This document shows, in pieces, positions 34,485 to 45,689 of a stretch of 64,000 nt of DNA (positions are counted from its first letter, which is position 1; each line of letters starts with the position of its first letter). Source of the stretch: Stramonita haemastoma (lineage: Eukaryota; Mollusca; Gastropoda; Neogastropoda; Muricidae); assembly GCA_030674155.1 (NCBI GenBank), contig CM060325.1:17505370-17569369 (forward strand), read 5' to 3'. Made by a program: the position numbers and the translations under genes. The notes beneath the pieces are model-generated. The model saw nothing but the letters and a program-made list of their open reading frames with translations. It had not been told where the DNA came from and made no database searches.

Positions 34485-34517
<33 letters not shown>

Positions 34518-34577
34518 TTCAAAAAGAACTTTGGTATTACTGCACCATCCTCTTAAAATCTGCCAAAAAGAGAAGTT
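34483..34577. repeat. Poly-C tract plus solo minisatellite unit
   Basis: A C run of about 35 bases, TTCAAAAAG, then CTGCACCATCCTCTTAAAAT and CTGCCAAAAAGAGAAGTTATT. This matches the poly-C/A-run/unit order of the array near 33277-33350, 1.2 kb away, as a detached piece of that array. Confidence 0.75.
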
Positions 34578-34587
34578 ATTAGGCTAT

Positions 34588-34880
34588 TGGGGACAGGATA
34601 GCTTAGTGGTCAGAGCGCTCGCTTTCCCCCAGCCAAGTTAAGCAGTGTTGAGCGTGGTTACCTGTTGGATGGGTGGCCGTTTGCGCGCCATGGCTACAGT
34701 ACAGTCCCCCAAGTTCACCCAGCTGTAAATGGGTACCTGCCCTCTTTAGGGTCAGGGAAGGTAAAGCATCCAGGGAGAGGAGATGGGCACCGCCCTCAAT
34801 ATGCTGGCCCCCAGAGAAGCAGAGGTCTCTTGACGCCTCGCTCCCCTACGACCACACAGGTTAAGGGACACCTTTACCTT
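34588..34880 (+). mobile_element. SINE-A copy 3
   Basis: Full-length and close to consensus: A-box region TAGCTTAGTGGTCAGAGCGC, 5S-like block at 34633-34685 (AAGTTAAGCAGTGTTGAGCG, TGGTTACCTGTTGGATGGGT), CACCCAGCTGTAAATGGGTA, GGGAAGGTAAAGC, GAGGAGATGGGCACCGCCC and ACACCTTTACCTTA end. It starts about ten bases after the solo minisatellite unit. Confidence 0.9.
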
Positions 34881-34889
34881 ATTACTGCT

Positions 34890-35430
34890 ATTGTCCTCTG
34901 GTAACTGATGTGCAGAATGTAGATTGTAGTATAGGAATAACATTAACATAGTGGGTTTGGACCCAAAACTCCAGGTCAACGCTCTCCACCCACCCACCCC
35001 TCCGCTGTGCATTCATTTCTGTGGAGTTGATGGATTACTCGAGTGAGGGTTATGATGATGTCCTGCTTCTAGTTCTTTTTCCTCAAACTTGTTTGTTTGG
35101 TTTGTCTTCTTCCTTTCTGTCATTTTTGTTTTTCTACTTTCGTCCTTTATTGGTTCTTTCTGTTTTTTTGTCTGTTTGTTTGGAGTTGTTTTTTTTTCTT
35201 TAACTTATCTGTTTAGGTTTTGTTATTGTTTGTGTTTGGTTGTTTGTTTTACTCTTTATTCGTTTCTTTTTCGTTTTTTTTATGCATTTGTCTCCTTCTT
35301 TCTTGATTTTTCTCTGTTTGTTCTCCGTTTCTTCGTTAGTTTGTCTATCGTACTCTCTGCTTAATACTTAAAAAAAATATTGTTTACTGTCTTTCTGCCT
35401 CTGTGTGTCTACATGTCTGTCTGACCCCTT
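34890..35430. other. T-rich unassigned DNA
   Basis: From 35060 the plus strand is dominated by T with TTTGTTTG and TTTCTTT phrases. No feature recognised. Confidence 0.45.
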
Positions 35431-35433
35431 CCC

Positions 35434-35439
35434 TTCTCC

Positions 35440-35526
<87 letters not shown>

Positions 35527-35536
35527 TAGATAGATA

Positions 35537-35574
<38 letters not shown>

Positions 35575-35607
35575 GATAGATATATTCCATTATCCTCGAT
35601 ATAAAAG

Positions 35608-35642
<35 letters not shown>

Positions 35643-35649
35643 CTCTCTC

Positions 35650-35704
<55 letters not shown>

Positions 35705-35716
35705 CCCTCCTCCTCC

Positions 35717-35747
<31 letters not shown>

Positions 35748-35768
35748 TCTCCCTCCCTCCCTTATTCT
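35434..35768. repeat. CT, TA, GATA, CT and CCT compound repeat around a SINE-C tail
   Basis: (CT)n to 35481, (TA)n 35482-35523, (GATA)n with one slip to 35580, then a SINE-C tail remnant, (CT)n with CC interruptions 35611-35700, and (CCT)n 35703-35750. Confidence 0.95.
35578..35612 (+). mobile_element. SINE-C terminal fragment
   Basis: TATATTCCATTATCCTCGAT then ATAAAAGAATA is the last ~30 bases of the family, between a GATA repeat and a CT repeat. Confidence 0.7.
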
Positions 35769-35844
35769 CAGCCCCTATTTTGATTGTAAAGGTAGTGAAC
35801 ACAAAGAACCTGAGACAATTGTGTAAAGGTCAAGACGACAGGTG

Positions 35845-36035
35845 ACGGAAAGGGCACTGTTCAGAGGAAGAAGCCTTGATAGGGGCTTCCACAAGGGCCC
35901 CCGGCTTAATCCCCAACATCCGATGACATGGTCTTGACATCGCTGAAAACCATGTCCTTCAGATAAAACTAGCAGCCCTCCAACCCTTGGCTTAGTACAG
36001 AGAGATTAAGTTACACAAGGGTGTTGTCTGCTGTT
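35845..36035. mobile_element. Possible SINE fragment
   Basis: The order GACATGGTCTTGACATCGCTG, AAAACCATGTCCTTCAGATAAAAC recalls a conserved central segment (CCTTCAGATGAGACGTTAAA) seen in several animal SINEs. No promoter box is visible and no second copy occurs here. Confidence 0.3.
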
Positions 36036-36059
36036 TGGGATGTCCTGGGTTCTAACACT

Positions 36060-36836
36060 TCTTAAAAGTTGACAGTGTTTTCGAACGTGACCTGTTTTAC
36101 TATAGCATTTTGGGTTGGTTTGGGCTTTTTTTTGGCCCGTCTCATCTGTGACGCCCCCATCCTGCTTTCACCCACGCCGCTCATTTCAATCTTCCCGCCA
36201 CAGCCATACGCAGATTCGTTATGTCCCATCCTCAGGGTTGGACGTCCACAGGGAGCCCATCAACATGAGGCCGCCGTGGAGCCACCAGCCATGGGGCCGC
36301 CTTTCGGGGTTTGGTTTGTTGGGATTTTTGTGGGGTTTTTCGGGTGGTAGAAGGGATGGTGGTTGTTTCCTCGGCTACAGCTCTGAGATTCACCGACGGT
36401 GAGATTTTTGCGTATGCGACCTATTTTGTCTAACATTCAGCTAGCTGTGTTCCGATTCTACAGATGCACTTTATTAAACAACCAAAATGGTTGCTAGGTC
36501 ACAAAACAGCCACAAAACACTGCACTGCTATAGAGAACAGTCAAAAGTACACAGGAGATGCAAATCAGTTATCATTAAGTCCAATTAAAAAGAACCAGAT
36601 GAAGATCAATGAAATTGAGAATGCAATTTGAGTAATTCTGACAAATCCTAAATCTAAAAATAAAATCATTAAATATCGCCTGCCCGCCACTAGATCTAAG
36701 ACGACGACATGAACAAAAGAGGGAGAAAGTAATGATGACAAAGGAAGAAGAAAGGATGAGAAAAAATGAAAGGAGGGGAAGGTGTTTGTGACTAGGTTTC
36801 AGCAATTGCTCTTTAGAGTGTTTATTTCATTATCCT
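36060..36836. other. Unassigned DNA, partly GC-rich
   Basis: 36140-36310 is GC-rich (ACGCCGCTC, ATGAGGCCGCCGTGGAGCC) with open plus frames but no known domain. The remainder is AT-rich with nothing recognised. Confidence 0.4.
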
Positions 36837-36998
36837 ATTTATTTATTCTTTTATATCGAGGATAATGGAATAAACAGTCCGGTGCTTTTTTACACCTAGT
36901 CCTCGTGTTATGCAGTTATGTCATCTGTTCCCAGTGACACGCAATGGCTCTTTTGAAAAACGGAACATAATTTTTGAAACGTGTACGCAAGATATTCT
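36837..36998 (-). mobile_element. SINE-C fragment
   Basis: Tail ATTCTTTTATATCGAGGATA, ATGGAATAAACAGTCCGG, body TCATCTGTTCCCAGTGACACGC and ACGCAAGATATTCTGCGTAC. The hairpin has partly decayed. Confidence 0.8.
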
Positions 36999-37204
36999 GC
37001 GTACTGATGTTTGTGTTTCATTACACTTCTTGTTTACTTCAGTTTGGTATGTTGTTTCCCACTTTTTTGTTGTTGAGACGCATCTGTATGAATATGTGAT
37101 TTTGTTTTTATGAATATGTACATCACTTGTCCACTACATAAGCAGTAAATGTTAACTTTTTATGGGATTGGGCTTGAAAGAAAGGTACGTGTAGCCTAAA
37201 TCTT

Positions 37205-37500
37205 CTTCAAACGCTCAGATAGCAATTAATATCATATGAACGAAAATGCGTTACACTGCCGTTAAACGCCTTCTCAAGTTTGGCGCAGCGCGTTTGACTT
37301 TCGGCGTGATAGAAAATTGTTCTGTGTTAGGTCTTTTATGGTGATAAAAGGGCCGAAGAATGGATCACGAGGGCAAAAAAAAACAACAGAATAAAAGAGG
37401 CGACAGGAAAAAATGGATCAAGGCATTAACAGATAGAAAAGGGACTTCCTTGCACAGAATATCCACAAAGTACAGATGCTATTTATACTCACAGGCCTTT
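37205..37500 (+). repeat. Family H copy 2
   Basis: See the 6110 copy. Here AAACGCTCAGATAGC, CATATGAACGAAAATGCG, GCCGTTAAACGCCTTCTCAAG, TTCGGCGTGATAGAAAATTGT and the A/G-rich 3' part (CGAAGAATGGATCACGAGGGC) are visible. A SINE-C copy lies within about 200 bases in both cases, but on opposite sides. Confidence 0.6.
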
Positions 37501-38460
37501 GACATCCCGAAAGGGGATGCAGCCTAACGATGGATTGTCCGTATTGTATGCTGATGTTGTACATACACTGAATATATTGTATTTCCACAAGCTTTCTGTC
37601 GGTAATTATTCTTCAAAACAGGACAGAAACTACCTATTATTAAGTGTTCTTGAGGAAAAAAGTAGTGGAGGTAACAAGTGTAGTAGGCACAGGATACCAC
37701 TCACAATTTCTCATTATTTTTAAAAGATCCCTTCAAGATTCAAGAATAAAACAGCTAACAAACCGGGTTTGGCCTTTAAATGAACCTTCATCAGAGGTCC
37801 CGGTCGTGAATAAAGGTACACCTGCCGTGGTAGCTTACAGCAAGACACTTTCCAGAATTTCAAAGTGTCAATTGCATTCACAGGAATATTAGATATCCCT
37901 GTGGCCTTTTCAAACTGCCATCAAAAGATGACAATAAAAAGAGAAATAATATATGCTTAGAATGTATGTGGCAAAAGAAAACAAAAATGAATAAGAGAAA
38001 ATAAATGCCTAGTAGATCTTTGTGCCCTATGTTTGGGGATCCTATTGAAAGGATGCAAGGGAGGTCATTAAGTTTGTATCCAGCCAAGTGGCCAGTCTTA
38101 GCACCCAAACATTGCCATACACTTAAAGTGCAAGCACAGGCAAGAGAAGTTGGGGAAAATATAGATGGCCTACACTTGGGTCTACTAGAGATGCAATTCC
38201 CCACTTGACCACATAGTCTAGTATTATTGAGGAAAACAAGTGCAGTAACAATTTTAAAAAATTGAAAAGAAAAAAAATCAGAATTATTATGCATTACGTT
38301 AAACAAAACAACGTTTTACAATAGCGTTATTTACTTAATGGTGAACCCATCCCTAACGTTACTAAGACTAGATGGCATTAGAACCGATAGAGATATGGTT
38401 CGCTATGCAATGGATATACAGAAAAAGCTAGCTCTGTTCTATAGTATAATTACGGGGTAT
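37501..38460. other. Unassigned DNA
   Basis: No gene or family match. A 142-residue minus frame at 37878-38306 has no recognised motif. Confidence 0.4.
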
Positions 38461-38465
38461 AATTA

Positions 38466-38466
38466 T

Positions 38467-38508
<42 letters not shown>

Positions 38509-38526
38509 GTTATTGTTATTATTACC
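38466..38526. repeat. ATT trinucleotide microsatellite
   Basis: About 14 pure ATT units, then GTT variants. Confidence 0.95.
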
Positions 38527-38569
38527 TTGAGTTAACATCCCTCAGTTTGATCATATTCTCATTTGTATG

Positions 38570-38762
38570 AAAAGGGGGGGGGGGGGGGTTGTTGTTTAAA
38601 AAGCAAAATCGCCTGAAAATAGTATTTTGTGTCGGCAGATCTTTGTTTTCCCTTCTCTGTATTTCTCTCCCTTAGTCTAAATGTTTCCTGCATGAGTACT
38701 GTAACATACAAGACCCCCACCCCCACATCCCCAACACACACCACACACACACACATACGCGT

Positions 38763-38808
<46 letters not shown>

Positions 38809-38845
38809 GCACGCACACACACAAACACACACACTCAACAAACCA
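38570..38845. repeat. G-tract and AC microsatellite
   Basis: A G run near 38573-38588, 140 bases without a feature, then (AC)n from 38733 with ACGC variants. Confidence 0.9.
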
Positions 38846-39056
38846 CATTTTTACATCAACAAAAATCCGCAAACCACACAAACACAAACTTGAACAAAAC
38901 AAAACATCATCGACACAAACAATACTCCCGAGACACGACAACGACCTCCAATAAAAAGAGGGAAAAAAACAACCCAACAACAGCTCCTCCCACCCACCCC
39001 ACACACCCACCCTCTACGTTCCCGACCTCCAACAAGGGGAGAAAAAATCTCACAAA

Positions 39057-39160
<104 letters not shown>

Positions 39161-39595
39161 GAAAAAAAAAAACGCTTCGTTTCTCTCACCTCCCACCAGC
39201 TTTGCTTTCATCGTGTCTATCTTCCCTACTCAGTCTTCTCTTCTCACTCCCCCTCCCCCATACCAACCTCCAGTCTCTTCATCCTCATCTCCACCCCTCA
39301 CCCCTCTCGCAACCACGACCCCCCACCCCCTGTCTCAACCACCACCACTACCACCGCCAACCACCACCACCATTGCCGCCACCATCCCCAGGGTCGTGAA
39401 AAACAAGTGGCAGGGGCAGGGAAATGATTGTGAATTAGGCGGGGAGACAGGGCGCGGATAAGATACAGGCGATGATGAACTGGTTCGCTCGCGCTCCCCG
39501 GGTCGCCTTATCAGGGTAAGTAGTTGCCAAAACACGAGCTTTAAACATGATGCATGGCTCCCTTCCCCTTTCCTTCCCTCCCCTTCCTCCCTTTT

Positions 39596-40795
39596 CTACC
39601 TACCTCTCCTCCATACATACATCCCTTCCTTACCTACCTACCTACGTACTTCCATCCATCAATACCTACCTACCTGCCTGTCTACCTACCTACCTACTTA
39701 CCTACCTACGTGCCTACCTACCTCCCTACCTACCTGCCTCCCTGTCTACCTACCCGCCTGCCCACTTGCCTGTCTACCTACCTACCTGCCTCCCTGTCTA
39801 CCTACCCGCCTGCCCACCTACCTGTCTAACTACCTGCCTGCCCACTTGCCTGTCTACCTACCTACCTGCCTCCCTGTCTACCTACCCGCCTGCCCACCTA
39901 CCTGTCTACCTACTTGCCTGTCTACCTACCTACCTGCCTCCCTGTCTACCTACCCGCCTGCCCACTTGCCTGTCTACCTGCCTCCCTGTCTACCTACCCG
40001 CCTGCCCACCTGCCTGTCTACCTACCTGCCTGCCCACTTGCCTGTCTACCTACCTACCTGCCTCCCTGTCTACCTGCCTGCCTGCCTGCCTGTCTGTCTA
40101 CCTAATTGCCTATCTGTCGATCTGTCTACCTACCTGCCTGTCTGCCTACCTAACTGCCTGTCTAACAAACTGGCTGTCTAATTAACTGCCTGTCTACCTC
40201 CCTCCCTATCTACCTACCTCCCTGTCTACCTGCCTGTCTACCTAACTGCTTGTCTGTCTGTCTTCCTGTCTGTCTGCCTGTCTGTCTGTCTGCCTGTCTA
40301 CCTCCCTGCCTCACTGTCAACCTATCTACCTACCTACCTGCCTCCTTGCCTGCCTGTCTACCTACCTACCTGCCTCCCTGTCTATTTACCTGCATGTCTA
40401 CCTACCCACCTGTCTACCCACCTACCTGTCTGCGTCCCTGTTCCCCTGTCTAATTACCTGCCTGTCTACCTACCTACGTACCTACCTACTTACCTACCTA
40501 CCTGTCTGCCTACCTATCTACCCACCTATCCACCTGCCTGTCTACCTACCTACCTACTTGCCTGCTTACCTGCCTGCCAGCGCCAGTCTGCCTGTCTACC
40601 TACCTACCTACCCAACTACCCACCTATCCACCTGCCTGTCGTCCTGCATACCTATCTACCTACCTACTTACCTGCTTACCTGCCTGCCATTCTGCCTGTC
40701 TACCTACGTACCTACCCAACTATCCACATATCCACCTGCCTGTCGTCCTGCATACCTACCTATCTACCTACCTACCTACCTGTGTCGACCTGCTT
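39596..40795. repeat. 1.2-kb CTAC/CTGC/CTGT tetranucleotide array with longer-period structure
   Basis: Nearly every four bases read CTAC, CTGC, CTGT, CTCC or CCAC. Within it, a longer block (TGCCTCCCTGTCTACCTACC then CGCCTGCCCAC) recurs at about 39735, 39787, 39867 and 39935, with spacings in multiples of four. A 212-residue plus frame (39547-40185) is the array translated. Confidence 0.97.
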
Positions 40796-40829
40796 GTTGG
40801 GTGGAGCGCTTTTATTTCTGTCCTATAGC

Positions 40830-40875
<46 letters not shown>

Positions 40876-41406
40876 GTGTGAAAGTGGACCGGCTCAACAG
40901 TGATAACAACTTTTTGAGTTTGGAAACTTCTTCCAGAAAAAAAAAAACACAAACCCTTCTCCTTTCCTTCACCAGACGAGCTGCCAATGCACAGTCTGTC
41001 AATCGCCAGACAAACGATTCCAAATCTGAAAATTACTATTGTGTTTGTTGTGAGCGTACGAATCGAGTAAATCAGTGGATCCCCCCACCCCCACACCCTT
41101 CTAAAAGATAGGGAGTAGGCCTACTCTTTTGCGTACCGCAGTCTCGGTTAAGTTTTTAATTCTGTAATAATCTCTTTTCATTGCCCCTAGGGTCTTCTTT
41201 TAATGTGTGTTGATAGAAAATGATGTGCTATGCAGTGTCTAGATAATCTCTTGTTACTTTTCACCGTGTTTACGCAAATGAACGTCTTAGTACAGTTAGC
41301 AACAAGAAACCATTTAAGAACAGGCTCCAAGATTCTTGGGGGGGTGGTTTTTCCTTTCTCTCCCCACTTTCTCCCCGAACCCTTCCCGTGTCCATTCCGA
41401 TCAGTG

Positions 41407-41456
<50 letters not shown>
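40830..41456. repeat. Two GT microsatellites
   Basis: (GT)n at 40832-40874 and 41409-41455. The 530 bases between hold nothing recognised. Confidence 0.9.
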
Positions 41457-41457
<1 letters not shown>

Positions 41458-41579
41458 GCCTTCTTCTCTACAGTTGTCATTCAAACGCCAGACTATTTGT
41501 GTCCATTTGCATTTGCGTGACCATAATGATCTACTTCTATCGTTCTGGCCTCAGCAAAACCATTCATTAAAGCATCATA

Positions 41580-41666
41580 GTATCTAAGATATATTATATC
41601 ATATCATATATATCATAATATCATTACACACATAACCACGTCATTACACACACACATACAACACAC

Positions 41667-41725
<59 letters not shown>
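41580..41725. repeat. ATATC and AC repeat
   Basis: ATATCAT phrases at 41588-41625, then (AC)n at 41640-41725, pure from 41672. Confidence 0.92.
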
Positions 41726-41727
<2 letters not shown>

Positions 41728-41820
41728 CCACCCCCAAAACAAGATGTCAAAAACTACCCCAAAAATCAACATCTCTTCCAGCACACATCCACATCCACCA
41801 ACGCACCCCAATAGTTACAT

Positions 41821-42212
41821 AACTGGTTTTTCTCGACCCCTCCCTTTCTCCATCCACCCGCCAAACCGCCCACCCACCCAGTGTACGTGTCAGTCTCACT
41901 CAGCCACCCGGTTTCCATCATTTCTGTTGCATACACCCTCCGCGGCCAACAACCCAGCCTCAGATCACCCCAGAGCCTCGTAGCACTTCATGACGTTGCC
42001 CCGGAGCAAACAGCAATTCATTACGCTAACACAACAGCCCTTTAAACTAGGAGTGTGCTCTTCTGTCAGTCCCTGTCCGGACCAGACCAGCAGCCCGGAA
42101 TCATTCTGTCGTCAGGGCTGGCCTGCTACTGCTGCTGCTGCTGCAGTCACAGACTCACGACCTGTCAAATGACAAATGTTCGCTTGCTTTGCTCTGTTGT
42201 TGCGCTGAAACC
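41821..42212 (+). repeat. Inverted duplicate I, copy 1
   Basis: Reverse-complement partner of 46961-47335. The order is ACTGGTTTTTCT, CCACCCAGT, TTCCATCATTTCTGTTGCAT, ACACCCTCCGCGGCCAACAA, CAGATCACCCCAGA, the 79-base identical core 42002-42080, CAGACCAGCAG, GGAATCATTCTGTCGT, GCAGTCACAGACT and GCTCTGTTGTT. This copy has a (CTG)n expansion near 42128-42145 that is missing from the partner. No shared long frame. Confidence 0.88.
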
Positions 42213-43008
42213 GCAGAGAGAGAGAGAGAGAGAAAAGTAAGAGGCAGGAGAAAGCTATACTGACAATCCTGTAACTGAGGCAGAGAAAAGATCAACAGAG
42301 ATCATCCATGCTCCGTCCTTTGGCTATAATTATTCTAACATCTTTGATGTGTCACCTGAATTTCTAGCCGCCTCTTCTAATCTCACTCGACGCAGCAGGA
42401 TGGTTTTGCTGGGGTTTTCACCCTTCCTCAAGCAACGCCACCCTGCTTCTATGTACGTTTATATTTGATCTCTGGGCCGCTGATCCCCAACTGCTCAAGT
42501 CGATCACAGCATATAACATAAAGGTTAACTAGTGTGCTTCTACGTCACAGAGATTGTCATCGCTCACTTTAGCTCTTAGAGACAATTTGTCATGTCCTCT
42601 TTCCGTGTGTACCGGACAGAGAGTAGACATGCGAGCGGTGATGAATCTGTGAGCAGTCAACGCATTCTATTGAATTCTACTTTATTTTGAGAATCGTAGC
42701 CTTCTAATCCTCACCTGATGTGTGGCAAAAGCAACCTTTGGGAAGATAAATGATAAGGAGAAAGGATATCAGCTCTCTCTTATTTTTATTGAGAATACTT
42801 AAGTAAACAGTGACATAACAGGATACTTTCCATCAATATTAGGAATAAGAAATGACATAGTACCTTTCAACAGAACTAGCAAAATGGACAAAGTTCTTCA
42901 ACCAGTTTTGATCCATTATGACATATTGCACCAACGATTTTTCATCCATTAAAATTTTCAGCTGCAAAAAATCTGAACCATGGTGTGCTTACAAGATTTG
43001 TATACACC
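42213..43008. other. Unassigned DNA
   Basis: Short (AG)n at 42214-42233, otherwise no gene or family match. Confidence 0.4.
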
Positions 43009-43009
43009 A

Positions 43010-43256
43010 GGCAAATGAAGTGACCACACAGTGATGTAAAACAGAAATAAAGGGAGTCACTTGGCAAAAGATACCCATCTGGAAAACACAGAGAAAGAGG
43101 CTGGGGAGGGAGAAGCGAGGAGAGAACGAGAGACAAGGCAGAGGGACAGAGAATCAGGCAAATAAAACGAATGCATGAGTGATGTACTACGACAAAAAAA
43201 GGAGTCACATGGCAAAAGATACTCTTCTGGAAAACAACAGAGAAATAGGAGAAGGG

Positions 43257-43304
<48 letters not shown>

Positions 43305-43305
43305 G
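43010..43305. repeat. ~148-bp imperfect tandem duplication ending in AG repeat
   Basis: GGAGTCACTTGGCAAAAGATAC, CC(A)TCTGGAAAACACAGAG at 43052 recurs at 43201 as GGAGTCACATGGCAAAAGATAC, TCTTCTGGAAAACAACAGAG. The preceding AGTGATGTA is also repeated. The second unit runs into (AG)n at 43258-43302. Confidence 0.8.
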
Positions 43306-43499
43306 CTTTCTAATCGGGAGAGACAGAGACATGGAGAGACATAGAGAAACAGAGAGATGGGGTTAGGAGAGGGGACAGTAACAGAGAAATAAACATGTAG
43401 AAATAGACAGGGGGGAAAAAAAAAGACAATAGGACGAAAAAGGGTTAGAGAAGTGGTTTGCGGTTGTGTGGCAGGGACAAAAAAAAGTTGAGGAGGGAA

Positions 43500-43640
43500 G
43501 GAGGAGGGGTTGATGGCGGAGGTAGCCGTCGCCGACCCGACGGAGGCCGCGGCTGGCTGATGATGCATGGAGGTGATTGCAGCTTGTGTATGCACATCAT
43601 GGACTTGCCCCGCGGACACGATGCCACAGCCTCCCCCCTG
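43500..43640. other. GC- and CpG-rich block
   Basis: Contains GGCGGAGGTAGCCGTCGCCG, CGACGGAGGCCGCGGC and CCCCGCGGACACG. It stands out from the AT-rich surroundings. It could be part of a CpG-containing regulatory region or a repeat; no start or splice site is evident. Confidence 0.3.
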
Positions 43641-43729
43641 TGACAGACGGGGCAGCTCTAATAGATTGGGGCATTAGACAAAGTACACTTGTCATTGCAC
43701 GACAGCTCTGTTGTAGGCAGTCTCCTGGC

Positions 43730-44100
43730 GTGGAGGGGTGGGTGGGCTGAGGGTAGGGTGGGGGGGATGGGGGGGTTGGTGGTGAAGAAGCAAGGGGTGG
43801 AGAAGAGGGTGGGTGGATGGATGGGTGGATGTAGGCGCTTCTGGCAACACGTTTTTTATGGCCCATATCATTCTCCTGTAGTGTTTGTTGCACTACCAGT
43901 CTGTTGAAAGGGTGACAGTTGTCCCTTTTTGTTGTTGTTTTTTTTCTTGCGGTGGTGGTGTTGTGGTTTGGTAATAGTGGTGGTGGTGGTTTGGAGGTTG
44001 TGTGTGTGTGTGGAGGGGAGGGGGTTATCAAAGAGAGAAAGCAGAGGGCAATGACACGTGGGTGCGTGCGCGCGTGCGTGTGTGTGTGAGAGACAGACAG
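43730..44100. repeat. GGTGG/GGGT-rich low-complexity region
   Basis: G-rich phrases (GGGTGGGGGGG, GGATGGATGGGTGG, GGTGGTGGTGG) on the plus strand, ending in GTGCGCGC and GACAGACAGACAGA. Confidence 0.8.
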
Positions 44101-44674
44101 ACAGACAGAGGGAGACGACAAGGTATAATGAGTAAAAATATGTTAAAATCGGGTAGGGGTGGAATAGATCACAGCTATCTATCTTCATAAAAATGTTTCA
44201 CTCACAACATGAGTATTCTCAAAACAAGAAGGAAAGGAGCAGAAACAAAAGTAACGGGTATTACAAGAACATTAACAAGGACATCCCGACCAAAGTACTG
44301 TATCTTTGAAAATACAACACTTGTGATATTATGTTTCTTATCCCAGAGACAACAAGCGGACAGAGAGTCCCCGAAACAAGCGCGGCATATTAACAACGAC
44401 AGCTGCACATCCCCATTTTTTTCATCGTTGTGCGACAGTGTATCTGACGACCACACTTGTTAGTGGATAGACGTTAAAATGAAGACACACAAACCACACT
44501 TAGTTTACTGACTTTCTGGAAACATACTGGAAAGAGGTCGTATCGTGTGAGGCAAAATTACAGGCACAACGGACTATGCTTACGATTTCTGAATGGACTG
44601 ATATCTGACAGTAATTTCAAAGGAAATTGAGACAAATCGGAATTGTTTTCAGTTACCTTGCCTGCGTTTTCTGG

Positions 44675-44680
<6 letters not shown>
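44101..44680. other. Unassigned DNA
   Basis: No gene or family match. Confidence 0.4.
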
Positions 44681-44980
<300 letters not shown>

Positions 44981-44999
44981 CAGTGACAGACAGATTCAC

Positions 45000-45465
45000 G
45001 TGCCAGCCTCAGCCAGCCCCAGCCTCCCCTATAGATACTAGTACCCACCACACAGTATAGTATCTCCCTTTTATCACAGCGATACAACTAATGAGGTCAA
45101 GCTAATCTCCCAGCTATCAAGCCCCTTCACCACCACCAACACCCCAGGAACAACCGGTGTATCAGAGGTAGGGCCGCTTATCAGCCTCTCCTGTGACAAT
45201 TATGATGGCTAGGTATGCAGGTGACTGAAGATAATGTACCGTAGAAGAAGAAAAAGACGAGTAAAAATTGTGAAGATTATCAGTGGGGCCCCCCTGGTGA
45301 AGTTTGAAGTTTATCTGCAAGTCGCAGATGTTAATTGGAAATTATCATGTTCGAACACGCCTTCCTAGCCAAAAGGTTGAACCCCGGTTGTTTATTTTGG
45401 GCACGGGAAAATTTAATACAGTAGCTTAAAGACCTGCGGACACACATACACACATAAAACTCTCT
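45000..45465. other. Unassigned DNA
   Basis: No gene or family match. Confidence 0.4.
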
Positions 45466-45467
45466 CC

Positions 45468-45594
45468 TTGTGTCTCTATGTCTCTCTATCTCTGTCTCTG
45501 TCTCTCTTGCTGTCTCTGTCTCTGTCTGTCTGTCTGTCTATCTGTCTATCTGTCTGTGTCTGTGTCTGTCTGTCTGTGTCTGTCTGTCTCTCTG

Positions 45595-45683
<89 letters not shown>

Positions 45684-45685
45684 TG
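45468..45685. repeat. CTGT-interrupted then pure CT microsatellite
   Basis: CTCTGT and TGTC variants to 45598, then nearly pure (CT)n to 45682. Confidence 0.96.
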
Positions 45686-45689
45686 GCCA

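Noticed and set aside
39547..40185. 212-codon Leu-Pro-Tyr-Cys-rich frame
   Set aside because: It is the CTAC/CTGC tetranucleotide array read in one frame; other frames are also open, as expected of a multiple-of-four repeat without stops.
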